DNA from: Saprolegnia diclina VS20
Lineage: Eukaryota; Oomycota; Saprolegniomycetes; Saprolegniales; Saprolegniaceae
Assembly: GCF_000281045.1 (NCBI RefSeq)
Contig: NW_008246074.1
Coordinates: 858,741-892,623, forward strand
Reading direction: 5' to 3'
Length of the DNA: 33,883 nt
This document shows positions 11,301 through 23,016 of the stretch, piece by piece. Every line of letters starts with the position of its first letter. Within the stretch, counting starts at the first letter, position 1. Made by a program: the position numbers and the translations under genes. The notes beneath the pieces are model-generated. The model had not been told where the DNA came from. It saw only the letters and a program-made list of their open reading frames with translations, and did not search any database.

Positions 11301-14300
11301 CGTCGACGTGATTGAAAAAAAAAACTCGGCCGCCGCGGGGCTTTGCGCGTGGGTCATCAACATTGTCGCATACTATGACGTCATTGTGTCGGTCGAGCCC
11401 AAGCGGCAAGCCCTAAGGCTCTGCACCGAGGTGTGGCAAGCGGCCAACAACAAGCTCGAAGCCGTCCTTTCCAAAGTAGACACCGTGTCAAAATATGATT
11501 CAAAAGCGAGTCGGAATAGGTGCGACAACTCTCGGAGCGGCTCGCCAAGCTCACGGACGAGTACGAGCGCACAAACGCCGACGTCAACCTCGCGATTGCG
11601 ACCGTCGAGAAGGGCAAAATGAAAATGAACCTCGCACGCCGCTTGACGGCGGCGCTCGGCAGCGAAAACACTCGGTGGGCCGCCAACGTCCAGATCTTAC
11701 AGGCCGAAGCGGAAACGATCGTCGGCGATGTGCTGTTGGCGGCTGCCTTTGTCACATATGCCGGTCCCTTTACAAAGCCGTACCGCGACTTGCTTCTCAG
11801 TACGCACTGGCGACCTTTCATTTTACACGGCAAAAAACCGCTCGCACTGCGCGACGACGTGTCGCCGGTGTCGCTCTTGACGCCCCCCACCGACATTGCG
11901 ACGTGGATCGGGTACGTACAAGCAAAAATTGTGGACTGCCTCATCCCAGCTTTGATATCGTAGCGCGGGGTTGCCGAGCGACGCCGTCTCGATTGAGAAT
12001 GGGACGATCGTGAGTGCGTGCAAGCGCTGGCCTCTCTTGGTGGACCCGCAGCTGCAAGCCATCCACTGGCTGCGATCGAAAGACCATGCAAACCTCGTCG
12101 TTGTCCGACGTTATGCCAGCAACCTCCTTCAAGTGTTGGAGCACGCGATCGAGACGGGCGCGTCGCTGCTGATTGAGCACATGGACGAGAGCATCGATCC
12201 TGTCTTGTGGCCGGTGATCAGTCGCTGCACGATCACCAAAGGTACCCGTATCCATTGGACTTGCTGGTGTATACATGTCGGGATTAGGACGCAAAACGTG
12301 TCTCAAGCTCGGCGACAAGGTCATCGAGTGGGTCGACTCGTTTCGTTTGTATCTCCACACGACGCTCTCCAACCCCCACTACCCGCCCGAAGTCCAAGCC
12401 GAGACGACATTGGTCAACTTTGCAGTGACGCCGCAGGGCCTCGAAGACCAGTTGTTGGCGCTCGTCGTACGCAAGGTTCGTGTCCACTCGTACCTAGCAA
12501 AGGCTCCATGGAGAGGTAGGAGTGGCCAAAGAAGGCGCGGGCGCGGACCGCGCTCATGCTACAGCAGACGCAGTTCAAAGTGAAAATGCTCGCACTCGAA
12601 GACAAAATTCTCACAAGCCTCGCCGACGCCGAAGGCGAAGTCACCGAGAACGTCGAGCTCATCGTCGACCTCGAGACCACAAAAGCGACCGCGGACGTCG
12701 TCGCAGCACAGTCGAAAGCCGCCCAGACGAATGAAGCCGAGATCGCAGCACTCTCCAAGAAATATGCAACTGTCGCGGCGCGCGGCGCGATGCTCTTCTT
12801 TGTCATCAACAACCTCTACAAGCTGCACACGTACTATGTATTTTCGCTCAACGCGTTCGTGGTCATGTTCCAGCGGGGCATGGAGTCGGCGAAATCGTCG
12901 ACCGCGCCAATGGACCTCGACGATGCCAAGAAGCCGTCGGCGCTCAACCGGTTCAAGCTCGCGGCCAAGCGCGTGATCGGGTCGCAGCGCTTCCACTGGG
13001 ACAAGGACGTGCTTCTCGAAGACCGCGTCCTCGAAGAAACCACCGACTTGGATTTCATCATCGCCTCCGCCAAGGACGATGTTCCGATCGATGACGCGTT
13101 GATCCTCGTGCGCTGTGGCCACCTCGAAGCGTCCATCACGCAAGGCGTCTTTGACTATGTTCGACGGGGCTTGCTCGAGAAGGACAAGCTGTTGCTGGCG
13201 GCGCAGCTCTGCTTTGCGATCCTCGGGCAGCGCGGCACGATCTCGGCGACCGAACTCACCTACGTACGTCGATCGGTGCATGGACGATGCCAAATGTGTA
13301 CCTGTAGCTGGCGACAACGCCCATGATGGACGACACGGCCATGGCGATGGGGCTGCTCAGCGAATGGCTCACCGAGCCGCAATGGCAGAAGCTTCGCAAG
13401 CTCGAGGACGTCCCTGGCTTCCAGTTGCTCCCAAACGAGATGAAAGCCGACGCGGAAGAGTGGAAGGAGTGGTTCTACACGGACGCCCCCGAAACGCACG
13501 AGATGCCTGGGCGAAAGCGAAGTCAAATCAGTCAGCTCCTACTGCTGCGGATTCTACGTCCCGACCGGTTCCTTCCGGCGCTTTCCGCGTTTATCGCAGA
13601 GCATTTAGGGCCGACGTATGTGCACCAGCCGCCCTTTGACCTCGAGGCCATCTACCAAGAAGGCTCGGCGTCGACGCCGATCTTTTTCCTCCTGTTTCCC
13701 GGCGTCGACCCCACAGTTGCGATCGAGCAGCTCGGCCAGAAGCTGCAAATGACGTCGGAGAAGGGCAACTTCCGGCACATCTCGATGGGGCAGGGCCAAG
13801 AGGGGCCGGCGGAGGCGACACTCACCGCATTTGCGACCGCAGGCTCGTGGCTCGTACTGCAAAACATTCATCTCATGCCGCGGTGGCTGCCGGTGCTCAC
13901 GCGCCTCTTGGACCAGTGCGCCAAGACAGCGGACCCGAACTTTCGCGTCTTCTTATCGGCCGAGGCGCCGGCGCTGCCGTCCATGTCCAACATGCCCGAG
14001 TCGCTGCTTCAATGCTGCATCAAAGTCGCCAACGAAGCGCCAATGGACTTGCGCAGCAACCTCTCCCGCGCGTGGGCCAATTTCTCGGTCAAAACCATCG
14101 AGACGAGCTTGAAGCCCAACGAGTTTCAAGGCTGCCTCTTTGCACTCTGCGTCTATCACGCGCTCGTCCTTGGGCGCCGACGCTTCGGGCCCCAAGGCTG
14201 GAGCCGACCGTACTCGTTCAACAACGGCGACCTCACGCTCTGCGCCGATGTGCTCAAGCGCTACGTCGACAAGACGCTCGACGGGCCTTTGCCGTGGGAC

Positions 14301-15622
14301 GACCTCCGCTTCATCTTTGGCGACATCATGTACGGCGGCCACATAACCGATTTTTGGGATCGACTCACCAACCGCACGTATCTCTCAACACTCCTCACCG
14401 AAGATGCGCTGCGGGGTAAGGATATCATGCCCGGGCTCTCACCCCCGGACCCGTATCTGTTTACGTACTCCAAGTATGCCACCTACATTGGTCACGAGTT
14501 GCCGCAAGAGACACCGCTCCTCTTTGGGCTGCACCCGAACACAGAGATCCTGACCATGACAACGGCGTGCGACGACCTTCTTTTCCAGCTCACGCTCACG
14601 GGGGGTGCGTTGTTGGGTATTTCGGCCGCGGCAGCGAGTGCGTCGCCCGTGACGTCGGCCACCGCGCTCGTGCAGAGTCTGCTGCAGCGCCTCCCCGAGC
14701 CGTTCAACTTGAGTGAGCTCAGTGACGACGCGGCGCCGTTGTTAGAGCAGAGCCACCCGATGGCACCGTACGTTGTCGTTGCCCTGCAAGAATGCACGCG
14801 CATGAATGCCCTTGTGAGCGTGCTGCGGCGGTCGCTGACCGAGCTCGCCAAAGGCCTCAACGGTCTCCTCAACATGTCGGAGGCCATGGAAGAGCTCCTC
14901 GAAGCCCTCTCGCTGCAGCAAGTGCCGGGGCGGAATCCGCTCCATTCGTGTTCCTGGGAACGGTACAACCTTGTACACATTGTCCTATTGCACTAAATCG
15001 TGCGACTAGGTATGCCTACCCGTCGCGCAAGTCGCTCTCCACATGGTACAGCGACCTCCTCGAACGCGCGGCATTCCTCTCGCGCTGGGTCCTCGGGTCC
15101 GACTGGGCGCTGCCTTCCTCGATGTGGCTCTCCGGTCTCTTCAACCCCGCGTCCTTCTTGACCGCTGTCAAGCAAGTGACCGCCCGGGCGACGCAGCAGC
15201 CGCTCGATAGCATGACGATTGAGACGCATCTCGTGTCATCCGCCAGTAGCAGCAGCAAAGGCGCGTTTGTGCACGGCCTCTTTCTCGAAGGGGCGCGCTG
15301 GTGCGTGCCTGACGATGGCGACGACGGTGACGCGTATGTCGTCGACGATGTGCCGTGCGCGGGATTCCTCGCCGAAGCCAAGCCCAAGGAAGCCGTGTGT
15401 GTGCTGCCCACGCTCTATGTCCGTGCCGTGCCGATCCGAGACGATTGGGACCCGACGGCCGTGGGCCACTTCCGACGCGACCCCAGCACCTACGAGTGCC
15501 CGGTGTACGTCACGTCGATGCGCGGGCCCACGTACGTCTTTTTGGCGACAATGAACACGCGGACGCCCAAGGCCAAGTGGATCCTCGCCGGTGTCGCGCT
15601 CTTGCTTCAAAACGACGGCTAA
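2314..15622 (+). CDS. Axonemal outer-arm dynein heavy chain, alpha type, with N-terminal Kelch-IPT-filamin region
   Basis: The microtubule motor of the flagellar outer arm, needed for zoospore swimming. Joining 22 exons gives 4106 residues: 2314-5237, 5282-5469, 5516-5982, 6026-6312, 6372-6661, 6701-6838, 6901-7345, 7391-7759, 7805-7995, 8038-9147, 9197-9330, 9372-10106, 10155-10547, 10608-10883, 10925-11168, 11216-11475, 11520-11911, 11964-12241, 12288-12475, 12520-13263, 13308-14962, 15010-15622. Domains: Kelch propeller about 12-350, IPT/TIG 355-447, filamin-type Ig 448-554, linker, then the AAA ring. P-loops are AAA1 GPAGTGKT at 1345 (with FDEFNR Walker B), AAA2 GPAGAGKS at 1626, AAA3 GGAGTGKT at 1956 (with FFLDDVN) and AAA4 GVGGSGRKS at 2307. 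The stalk coiled coils and microtubule-binding domain span about 2558-2850, followed by AAA5, AAA6 and the conserved C-terminal domain. The Kelch-IPT-filamin order matches the Chlamydomonas outer-arm alpha chain, which is somewhat longer. Introns are 39-62 nt; the one at 7346-7390 ends in a weak GAG acceptor. The start at 2314 was chosen because the preceding 32 in-frame residues look non-coding. Confidence 0.93.
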
Positions 15623-16385
15623 GGCCACAAGGTAAGGGTGTACCCTAGCGTCATACTGTAAGCAGCAGATCACGTAGCCCACCCGAGTAGACAACTATGT
15701 ATAACCAGAACGTATGACCTGTGACGGGCGTTCCAACGCGCGCCGACCGACCGAAAGCAGCGGCGAGCTGCGTTTTGTGGCAAAAAAGGAAGGGTTCGTC
15801 GCTGCAGTAGTGCCATCCTTGCAGCTCAATGACAGCGTTCAATATGTCTTGGTCCATGGCGCCAAATCCAAGCCTCCAAGTGACTAGACAGCAAACAGTG
15901 CCCCCACCAGTGTCATGCATCCAAGTTCATGGCTTTTAACGTGGTGAAAACCGCCCGAACGACAACGTCCCTCCTTGTCGCGACCACTCGCTCGCTGTTG
16001 CGTCTCTTCGGGTCGTTGTCGCCACAAGCACCTTGAAAGCACTCATGGCGACCGCAGGAATATCGTGCAAAGCGCGCCACCGGCAGCTGAGTGATGGTGT
16101 TGTTGCGATCTTTGCACCGGGCTAAAAACACCCAACCAACATGGGGACCCGGGTCGGCCCCCGCTGTCGGCCGAATCACACAAGCCCGACCGCCGTGTGT
16201 GAGCAATACATCAGCAGTGCGGTAGGCAGCGAGGAGCTCGCGAGACGCGGGGTGCGCACCCCGGTCTTGTCGAGAACCTCTGGCAATGCATGGGTGCATG
16301 CAAAACGACAGGTTTTTTGGCCAATCAAACGCGGCTGTTCAAATTCCGATTGGCCAACCATCGCGGAAAGGACGACGCCAGTTGC
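15623..16385. promoter_or_regulatory. Spacer between dynein and exportin-T, including the exportin-T promoter
   Basis: 763 bp. Two minus-strand open frames (15651-15920 and 15913-16299) have no recognisable similarity and unconvincing composition, so I do not call them. The right end carries an inverted pair of CCAAT boxes close to the exportin-T start codon, listed separately. Confidence 0.5.
16317..16357. promoter_or_regulatory. Inverted pair of CCAAT boxes ahead of exportin-T
   Basis: TTGGCCAATC at 16317-16326 and its exact reverse complement GATTGGCCAA at 16348-16357 are separated by 21 bases. Each arm contains a CCAAT box in the CCAATC context known for NF-Y. The second arm ends 28 bases before the exportin-T ATG, so these sites would lie very near the transcription start. 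Function is inferred from sequence only. Confidence 0.5.
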
Positions 16386-19300
16386 ATGTCGACGCCCATC
16401 TCGCTCGCCGACCTCGAGCGCGCGATTCTCTTCGCCTTCCAGTATGCGGACGCGCCGCTAGCGGACGCCAGCGCGCAGACGATCAAGGCCGACGCAGAGA
16501 TGTACTGCACGCACGCCAAGCAGACGAGCTACGCGCCTTTCCTCGCGCTCTTCCAGTCGTCGGGCCACGAGCAAGTCAAATTCTACGCTCTCCAGGCGCT
16601 CCAAGTACGTTGCCTGCATGTATCGAGCGATGCGGTATGGCGAATCGGGTGTAGGAATATTTGAGCCCGCGCGGCGCCGCCTATCCGGCGCTCTCGGATG
16701 CCATGGTGCTCGCGATCCGGTCCGAGCTGCTGCAGTGGCTTCAGACCCAGCGCGAGCTGCCTGCGTACCTCAAGACAAAGCTCGCTGTCGTCATTACGCT
16801 CTTGGTAGATTTGATGACACTACGCTCGATTCGTTTGCATATTCTGATGTGGCGGCACAGGTGCGGCGCGACTACCCCGAGCGCTGGCCCGGCGCATTCC
16901 ACGACCTGTTGTCGCTGCTGCCGCTCGGACCGTTCATGGTCGAAATGTACTTTCGCATTTTGATTGCGATTTACGAAGAAATCGTCGAGTTTGACGCGCA
17001 GCGCTCGAGTGCCGACGCCGACCACAACATGCGCATCAAGGATGCGATGCGGGAGGGTCCGACGGCGTGCATTGCGCCGTCCTTCGACGTCATTTACAAT
17101 GTCCTGAGCGCGTACGTCCCCGGTGACAATCAGCTGCTCCCGCTTGCGATCGGCGCGCTCGAGACGCTCGAAAAATACATTTCGTGGGTCGACATTGGCC
17201 TCGTGTTGCGCTTTGTGCCAACGCTCTTTCATGCGCTCGCGAATCGCGACGACCTTCGCTGCAAGGCCGCCAACTGCGTCTACGAGATCATCGCCAAAGG
17301 CATGCTGCCGGACAAGAAGCTCGCGCTCTTTCAAAGCCTCGAGCTCATCCCGCTCCTCACGACGTTGCAGCCGATGCTCGACGAGGTACTGCTGAGACGA
17401 CCCCGCGGTCGTTCCGTGCTGGCGGAATGATACGGTATCTTCTAGGATGCCGACTTTTGCGAAGAAGTCGGCGAGGTCATCAACGGCATGGGCCTTGAGC
17501 TCATCACGTGCATCGACACGTTCCGCCAAACGAACGAAAGCGCCTTGTACCAGCAAGCGTCCGCGTTCATGGCGACGCTAATGCCGCTCACGTGGTTCCT
17601 CTTTGCCCACGAAGTGACCGATGTGTCCCAAGAAGTCTTTGAGCTCGTCAACGCCATGGGCAGTCTGCTCCGGTCCGAGTCGAGCGCGGATCTCTTCACG
17701 CCGTCGCTGTATTTGCCTCAATGGCTCCATGGTATTTCCCGCCAATTTCGGTTTCCTGACGAAGACGACGAGGTCGACGAGTCGGAGTTTGAGACGTACC
17801 GCCGTCAACTGCTCGCGATTTTTGTCAACCTCGCCCGGCTTCGCCCTGATGTCGTGCTGCAGTACCTCGGCACGCTCGTGACCGAGTCGCTCTCGCAGCT
17901 CGCAACCGGCTCGCTCTTAGACCGCGACCTCGAGGCGTGTCTCTGCCTCGTGCACCGCTTCAAGGAAGGTTTGACGACGATCAAGGGCCCGCACAACTAC
18001 GACGACGAAAACGGCCCGCTGCTGCAGATGGTCCTCGCGCTGCACCACACGATGCTCCACTTGCCGTCGTTTGGGTCGATGGAATACCGCCCGCTCATCA
18101 TGTACTACGAACTCTGCGTGCGGTACGCGCCGCTCATGCGCACGCACCCGGAGCTGCTGAGTTTGCTGCTCTCGCACATCTTTGGCGCCGGCGGCGTTGG
18201 GCACCGCCACGGCACGCTCCGGTCGCGCGCCTGCTACCTCGTGCTCCGGCTGCTCAAGTCGCTCGGCAATAGCGTCCATCCGCATATGGATCAGCTGCTC
18301 CAAGCCATCGAGCCGCACTTGGTGGTGGTGCCCGAGGCCGCGTCGGCGCTGGCGTGGGCCGACCAATTGTATCTCTTTGAGCTCACGGGCTTCCTTGTCG
18401 GGTCGCTCCCGTTCAACGAGACGAAGCGCCAGTACGCCCAGATTGTCCTCGGGCCGCAACTGACGCTGCTCGACCAGTGCTTGGGTGCGCCGCCGAGCGA
18501 CGAGCTCGAGCTGCACATGTCGCACGTGCTCAACGCGATCGGCCATTTGCTCAAGGGCTTCAAGGGCAAGTCGTCGCTGCCGCAGCAAGCCGAGGTGTTT
18601 CCGACGGTGCTCGCATCCGCGGCGCGCGTGCTACTGGCGTACCCCCGCTCGCTGCCCGTTCGGTCCAAGGTCATTTTCACGCTGCACCGCATGGTGACGT
18701 TGCTCGAGCCCGATGCGTTCTGCGACCGGAGCGACCTCCTGCTGGTGCTCATGGAGCACTGCGACCCAAGCGACGTGATCGAGGTCGTCCAGCTGCTCAA
18801 CCAGCTCGTGATCACGTACAAGACAGTTCCAGCGTTCGTGTCGCTCGTCGAAGCCACGGTCATCCCGTTCCTGACGCACCTCGGCGCGCTCTTGGCGTCC
18901 GACCTCGCGCCCGAAGATCGGTCGACGGTGCAAAAGCACATGTACTCGTACTTGATGCATATTGCGCAGCATCGTATTGCGACGGTCTTTGTCTCGGCGC
19001 GCAACATGGCGTCGTTTCCCCAAGTGTTGCAGCTTGTCCTCGACGGGTTCAACTTGGAGCTCCACGTCGTGCGCGCGGCCGCCACGATTGTCGAGCATTT
19101 CATTTTGCTCTGGTTCGACTCGGACGGCGACTCGATGCCGCACCGCGACGTCGTCGGCACGTTCCTTCTCCGCGATGTCGTGCCAGCTATGTTTGGCGTC
19201 ATCCAGCACCAAGATATGAACGTGAACGACATGGCCGCCCACTCGGCGATCAAGGACATTGCCAAGTGCCAAGTGCTTTTGCTCGAGTCGCCGCTGCACG

Positions 19301-19495
19301 AGCAGTTTCTGGCGACCCTCTCGGCGTACTTGGCGTCCGCGGGCGTCCCCCCCGCGATCGTGCTAGGCTACAGCGACGCTGTCCAGTCCCACGACGTGGC
19401 CGTCATCACCAAGGCGTATAAGGTACCAAGTCGATATAGGTACAAATGCCATATTGTTGTGCTAGGCGCTTGTCCAGGCCAGTCGGGGGGGCTAA
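16386..19495 (+). CDS. XPOT: Exportin-T (tRNA nuclear export karyopherin)
   Basis: Exports mature tRNA from the nucleus with RanGTP, in the importin-beta/exportin family. Five exons: 16386-16604, 16655-16804, 16861-17385, 17446-19422 and 19466-19495, giving 966 residues against about 962 in human XPOT. The protein is an all-helical HEAT-repeat solenoid throughout. Family-specific stretches are visible: RRDYPERWPG after the second intron, IKDAMREG, CVYEIIAKGMLPDKK, NGMGLELI, and RSRACYLVLRLLKSL around the middle, each matching the human protein in order. The start at 16386 was chosen because the protein then opens with the expected N-terminal helix. The last exon encodes only nine residues before TAA. 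It lies downstream of dynein on the same strand with its own promoter spacer. No frame damage is seen. Confidence 0.93.
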
Positions 19496-19907
19496 CACCG
19501 CAACGACCTCCAACTGTAGTGCTGCCACCATTATCGCCGCCTTTAGCTAATCTACCACTTTTGTTTTCGAGTCGCTACACTGCTTGGTCTATGGTCACAC
19601 GACGCAGGGCTATATCGACGGTGAACGCCATTGTGATCGCGGTTCATCTCGCTCGCGAATGGTGGGGCTGGACAGTTGCAGTGGTGACACATTGATTGAC
19701 TAGAAGCACAAGGTGGCGACAACGAGAGTGTCACCATCAATAAGAGTCAGAAGTGACAACCGCGCACGAAGAGGCGAGTGCAGAGGTGGGCGTCCGCGCG
19801 TTGGCATCAGCATCAAGCAGCGTACAGTATATCGCTCCACGACGCTGGTGCAACGGTTATCGCAGTCACATATAATTAGAAAGGCGACGCCACCAGTGCA
19901 CCCTCGC
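19496..19907. other. Spacer between exportin-T and the 7TM-RGS gene
   Basis: 412 bp. The exportin-T frame would stay open to 19695 if its last intron were retained, but the spliced model ends at 19495. I see no gene, no CCAAT box close to the next start, and only a weak AT-rich patch around 19870. Confidence 0.5.
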
Positions 19908-21576
19908 ATGGGGGGCTCGGACGTGCTCGAGGTGCCGCGAGGCACGATGCGACTCTTGATCGCACTCGCGCTGCTCTTCTCGTCGGCGATGGTCGTACCG
20001 CTCCTAGTCTACTACTGCAACCGGCAATCGCCTTCGATTCGGTATCGCAACCCCAATTTTATCTCGATCGCGGCGGCGTGGGCGGCCATCTACAGCATCG
20101 CGCGCTGCGCCGTGTCGCTGAACCCCGACATGATTAGCTGCACGAACCTCGCGTTGCTCTTTGGTATCTCGCTACAAACGACCCTCATGTCGTACTTGCT
20201 CGCCGAGATCATGGTGCGGCGCTTGCTCTTCTGGGCACCCACATGTATAATGCGGTGCATTAGGTGGTGCTGACGTTTAACCTCACGGAACGCATGACCA
20301 AGTACAATGCCCAGCGCACGTCCCAGCGGGCCGCCATCGCCCGTCTGCAATGGCTGCTGCGACGCAAGCATGTGACGTATGCGTGGCTTTGCATTCAGCT
20401 GCTGTGGAACCTCCCAACGTGTGCGCTCGTGCTCTCGGGGCCCGACTACTCGGGCTTCAACGGCACCAACTGCCCGAACGAGCTCCGACTGCGCGTGGTC
20501 CCAGTCAATATGGTCCAATACTGCTGTATCGCCAGTGGCACACTCTTGCTCTCGCGCGCGATGAGCAAGGTCGTCGACAACTTTGGCGTCCGCACCTCGT
20601 TTCAAAACAGCTCCCGCGCCATGTGTGTGTGTACGTCGTCTAGTGCATTTGCAGGTGGCACGGTTCATGTCTAGTTGTCATTTGCTATCTTCCGGTATCG
20701 CTCTTGTACGAAACCGCGTTCGTCCAGGCGACGCACCTCGAACTCTTCATCGTGGTCGTCGGCGCCCAAGTCATTGTCGTGTTTCACATGCTCGGGCCGA
20801 TCCGGCAAGCATTTCGCGACCGCCCGTCGTCCGGGTTTGCCTTCAAGGGCACGCTGGGCATCCTCGAAGCCTTCCTGCACACGGACGACGGATACCAGGC
20901 TTTTTCCGAGTTTGCCAAAGGCGAGTATGAAGTCGAGGTCCTCGTCGCGTGGCAAGCGCTTACCGAGTATCGCGGGGAGGCCAAAGAGGCCTTGTCGGCG
21001 ACCGACATTTTTGATACGCATCTCGGACTGGACGCGCCGTTGCCCGTCCGCCGGTTCATCCCACCGCTGCTCCTGCACCGGTACGAGGCGGCATTCGCGG
21101 GCAACGCCAAGTACGGCGTCCGCCCCGACAGCGCACACGACCCCGATTTCTTCAATCCGCTTCTCGACGCGTTGCTCTCCCACATGGTGCACCAGACACT
21201 GCCACGTTTTCAAGCCCACGAGATTGGGGCGCAGATCTGGAAAAGCTATGTGGCGCAGTACCAGACCCGTCTCGCGCTCGATATGGTGCTTCAGAAGCAA
21301 GCCGAGCCGGCGACACCCGTCACCAAGTTTAGCATGCCCAACCGCAAATTTCGACTCGAGACGATCCAGAGCCTGGGGAATCTCGGGAGCGCGGTCTTTA
21401 CCGAAATGTCGGTGGCCGAGCGCCAGCAACCGGTGACCCTTGTCCACCGATCGAGCACGGTGCCATTGACCGCTGCGCTTCAGAGCGCCGATGCGGGCTC
21501 GAGTCCCAATCCGACCACACCTGTTACTGTGTCTTCGCTGCCGACGCGGCGACCATCCAACGAAAGCTTGCGATAG
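19908..21576 (+). CDS. Seven-transmembrane protein with C-terminal RGS domain
   Basis: Predicted receptor-type regulator of heterotrimeric G proteins: a membrane domain followed by an RGS domain that accelerates GTP hydrolysis by G-alpha. Three exons, 19908-20213, 20264-20630 and 20675-21576, give 524 residues. Hydrophobic segments lie at about residues 14-36, 50-70, 77-105, 145-165, 190-210, 225-240 and 246-265. The RGS region follows at about 280-420, recognised by the ILEAFLHTDDGYQAFSEF and VEVLVAWQALTEY segments. A Ser/Thr/Pro-rich tail ends the protein. The second intron join restores a continuous membrane helix, which supports it. The first donor (GTGCGG at 20214) is weaker; a GC donor at 20235 would add seven residues. 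The start is the last ATG before the first helix; an upstream in-frame ATG exists at 19713. The overall design recalls plant AtRGS1 and the many oomycete 7TM-RGS proteins. Tail-to-tail with HGD. Confidence 0.8.
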
Positions 21577-21669
21577 CACTACCCAATCGTTTCTACTCTA
21601 CTCGATAGTACAACCCGCATCGTTACACACAAAACAACAGGTAGCATTAGGGGTAGGGTCCAACGACGT

Positions 21670-23016
21670 TTACTTCTTGAGCGGGTTGAAGTGCTTCTTG
21701 AGCGGCTGCCAGCACTTGTAGTAGTCTTGTTCGTTCTGGTCGCACGTCAGCGCGTACTTGGTGAGCTTCATCATGTACGACGATTCAAACATAAAGGCGA
21801 GACCGCCGTCAAAGTAGTGCGGCTTGAGGTCGGCCTTGGACGCGTTCTCAAAGGTCGTCGCGTCCGGGCCGTGGGCCGAGTCGATGCTGTGGAGCGACGC
21901 GCCACCGGGTACAAAGCCATCGGCCTTGGCATCGTAATGGCCGTAGATCATGCCCATAAACTCGGTCATGACGTTGCGGTGGTAGTACGGCGGGCGGAAC
22001 GTCTTCTCCTGCACCATCCAGCGCGGCGGAAAGATGACAAAGTCGGCGACCGCGCAACCCGGCTCGTCGGTCTGGCACGTCAGCACCGTGTAAATCGACG
22101 GGTCCGGGTGGTCGTAGTTGACCGAGTTCATCGTGCAGTAGTGGTCCAAGTTGTACTTGTACGGGACATAGTTGCCATGCCACGCAACGACATCGAATGG
22201 CGAGTGCTCCATCGACGCGGTGAAGAGCTTGCCGCCAAACTTGCCGACGACCGTGTAGTGCACGTCGCGGTCTTCGTACCAAGCAACCGGGTGCTCGAAA
22301 TCGCGCGGGTTGGCGAGGCCGTTGGCGCCGATCGGGCCGAGGTCCGGGAGGACGAAATGACGGTTGTACACCTCGAGGATGTAGCCGCGCGCTGGGCCGT
22401 CGAGCTCGACCGTGAAGCGAATGCCACGCTGGATGACGCAGATTTCGTGCGGCGAGACGAGGAGCTTGCCCATTTCGGTCGTGATCTTGAGGACGCCTTC
22501 CTGCGGCACGATAAGGAGGTCGCCGTCCGAGTTGTAGAAGCACTTGTCGCCCATGGACGCATTCGCCGCGTACATGTGGATGGCCATGCCGGCCTTCATC
22601 GTGGGCTCGCCCGCGCCGGCCATCGTGTGCCAGCCCTGGACAAAATCGACCTTCTCATGCGGCTTGGGCATGGCCATGGGCTGCCAGCGCAGCTGCTGCG
22701 GCGTGAGCGTCTCGTTGGCAAAGTCGTTGACAATATCGCCTGTGGGCAAGTCGGCGTACTTGCCGTGGATGACGGGCGGCAAGACGCGGTAGAGCCAAGT
22801 GCGCTGGTTGCTATGGCGCGGCAGCGTGAACGCCGTGCCCGAGAGCTGCTCGCAGTAGAGCCCGTAGTTGCACATCTGCGGGTTGTTTTGGTGCGCGGGC
22901 AGCGCGCCCTCGAGCACCTCGGAGGCAAAGTGGTTGCCAAAGCCCGGCTGGTACGACAGCGTCGTCCACGGGTCGGCGGCGGTCGTCGTCGAAGGCGTCG
23001 GCTTGGGCGTCGTCAT
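21670..23016 (-). CDS. HGD: Homogentisate 1,2-dioxygenase
   Basis: Cleaves the ring of homogentisate with O2 to give 4-maleylacetoacetate, in phenylalanine and tyrosine catabolism. A single exon of 448 residues, the normal family length. It opens with the family signature YQPGFGNHFASE at residues 22-33. The iron ligands are present with the same spacing as in the human enzyme: His346 in YYHRN, Glu352 in MTEFMG and His382 in the AHGPD segment. The start at 23014-23016 places a short Thr/Pro-rich leader before the conserved core. The stop lies 93 bases from the stop of the convergent 7TM-RGS gene, so the 3' UTRs probably overlap or abut. Nothing in the frame suggests damage. The gene is intronless, like D-LDH and unlike the other full genes here. 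Confidence 0.96.
   Translation of the reverse strand: MTTPKPTPSTTTAADPWTTLSYQPGFGNHFASEVLEGALPAHQNNPQMCNYGLYCEQLSGTAFTLPRHSNQRTWLYRVLPPVIHGKYADLPTGDIVNDFANETLTPQQLRWQPMAMPKPHEKVDFVQGWHTMAGAGEPTMKAGMAIHMYAANASMGDKCFYNSDGDLLIVPQEGVLKITTEMGKLLVSPHEICVIQRGIRFTVELDGPARGYILEVYNRHFVLPDLGPIGANGLANPRDFEHPVAWYEDRDVHYTVVGKFGGKLFTASMEHSPFDVVAWHGNYVPYKYNLDHYCTMNSVNYDHPDPSIYTVLTCQTDEPGCAVADFVIFPPRWMVQEKTFRPPYYHRNVMTEFMGMIYGHYDAKADGFVPGGASLHSIDSAHGPDATTFENASKADLKPHYFDGGLAFMFESSYMMKLTKYALTCDQNEQDYYKCWQPLKKHFNPLKK

Noticed and set aside
15651-16299. Two overlapping minus-strand open frames between dynein and exportin-T
   Set aside because: No similarity, unconvincing composition, and they overlap each other and the exportin-T upstream region.
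20235-20263. A GC-AG intron as the first intron of the 7TM-RGS gene
   Set aside because: It would be 29 nt, shorter than every other intron in the window; the GT-AG choice 20214-20263 (50 nt) fits better, though not proven.
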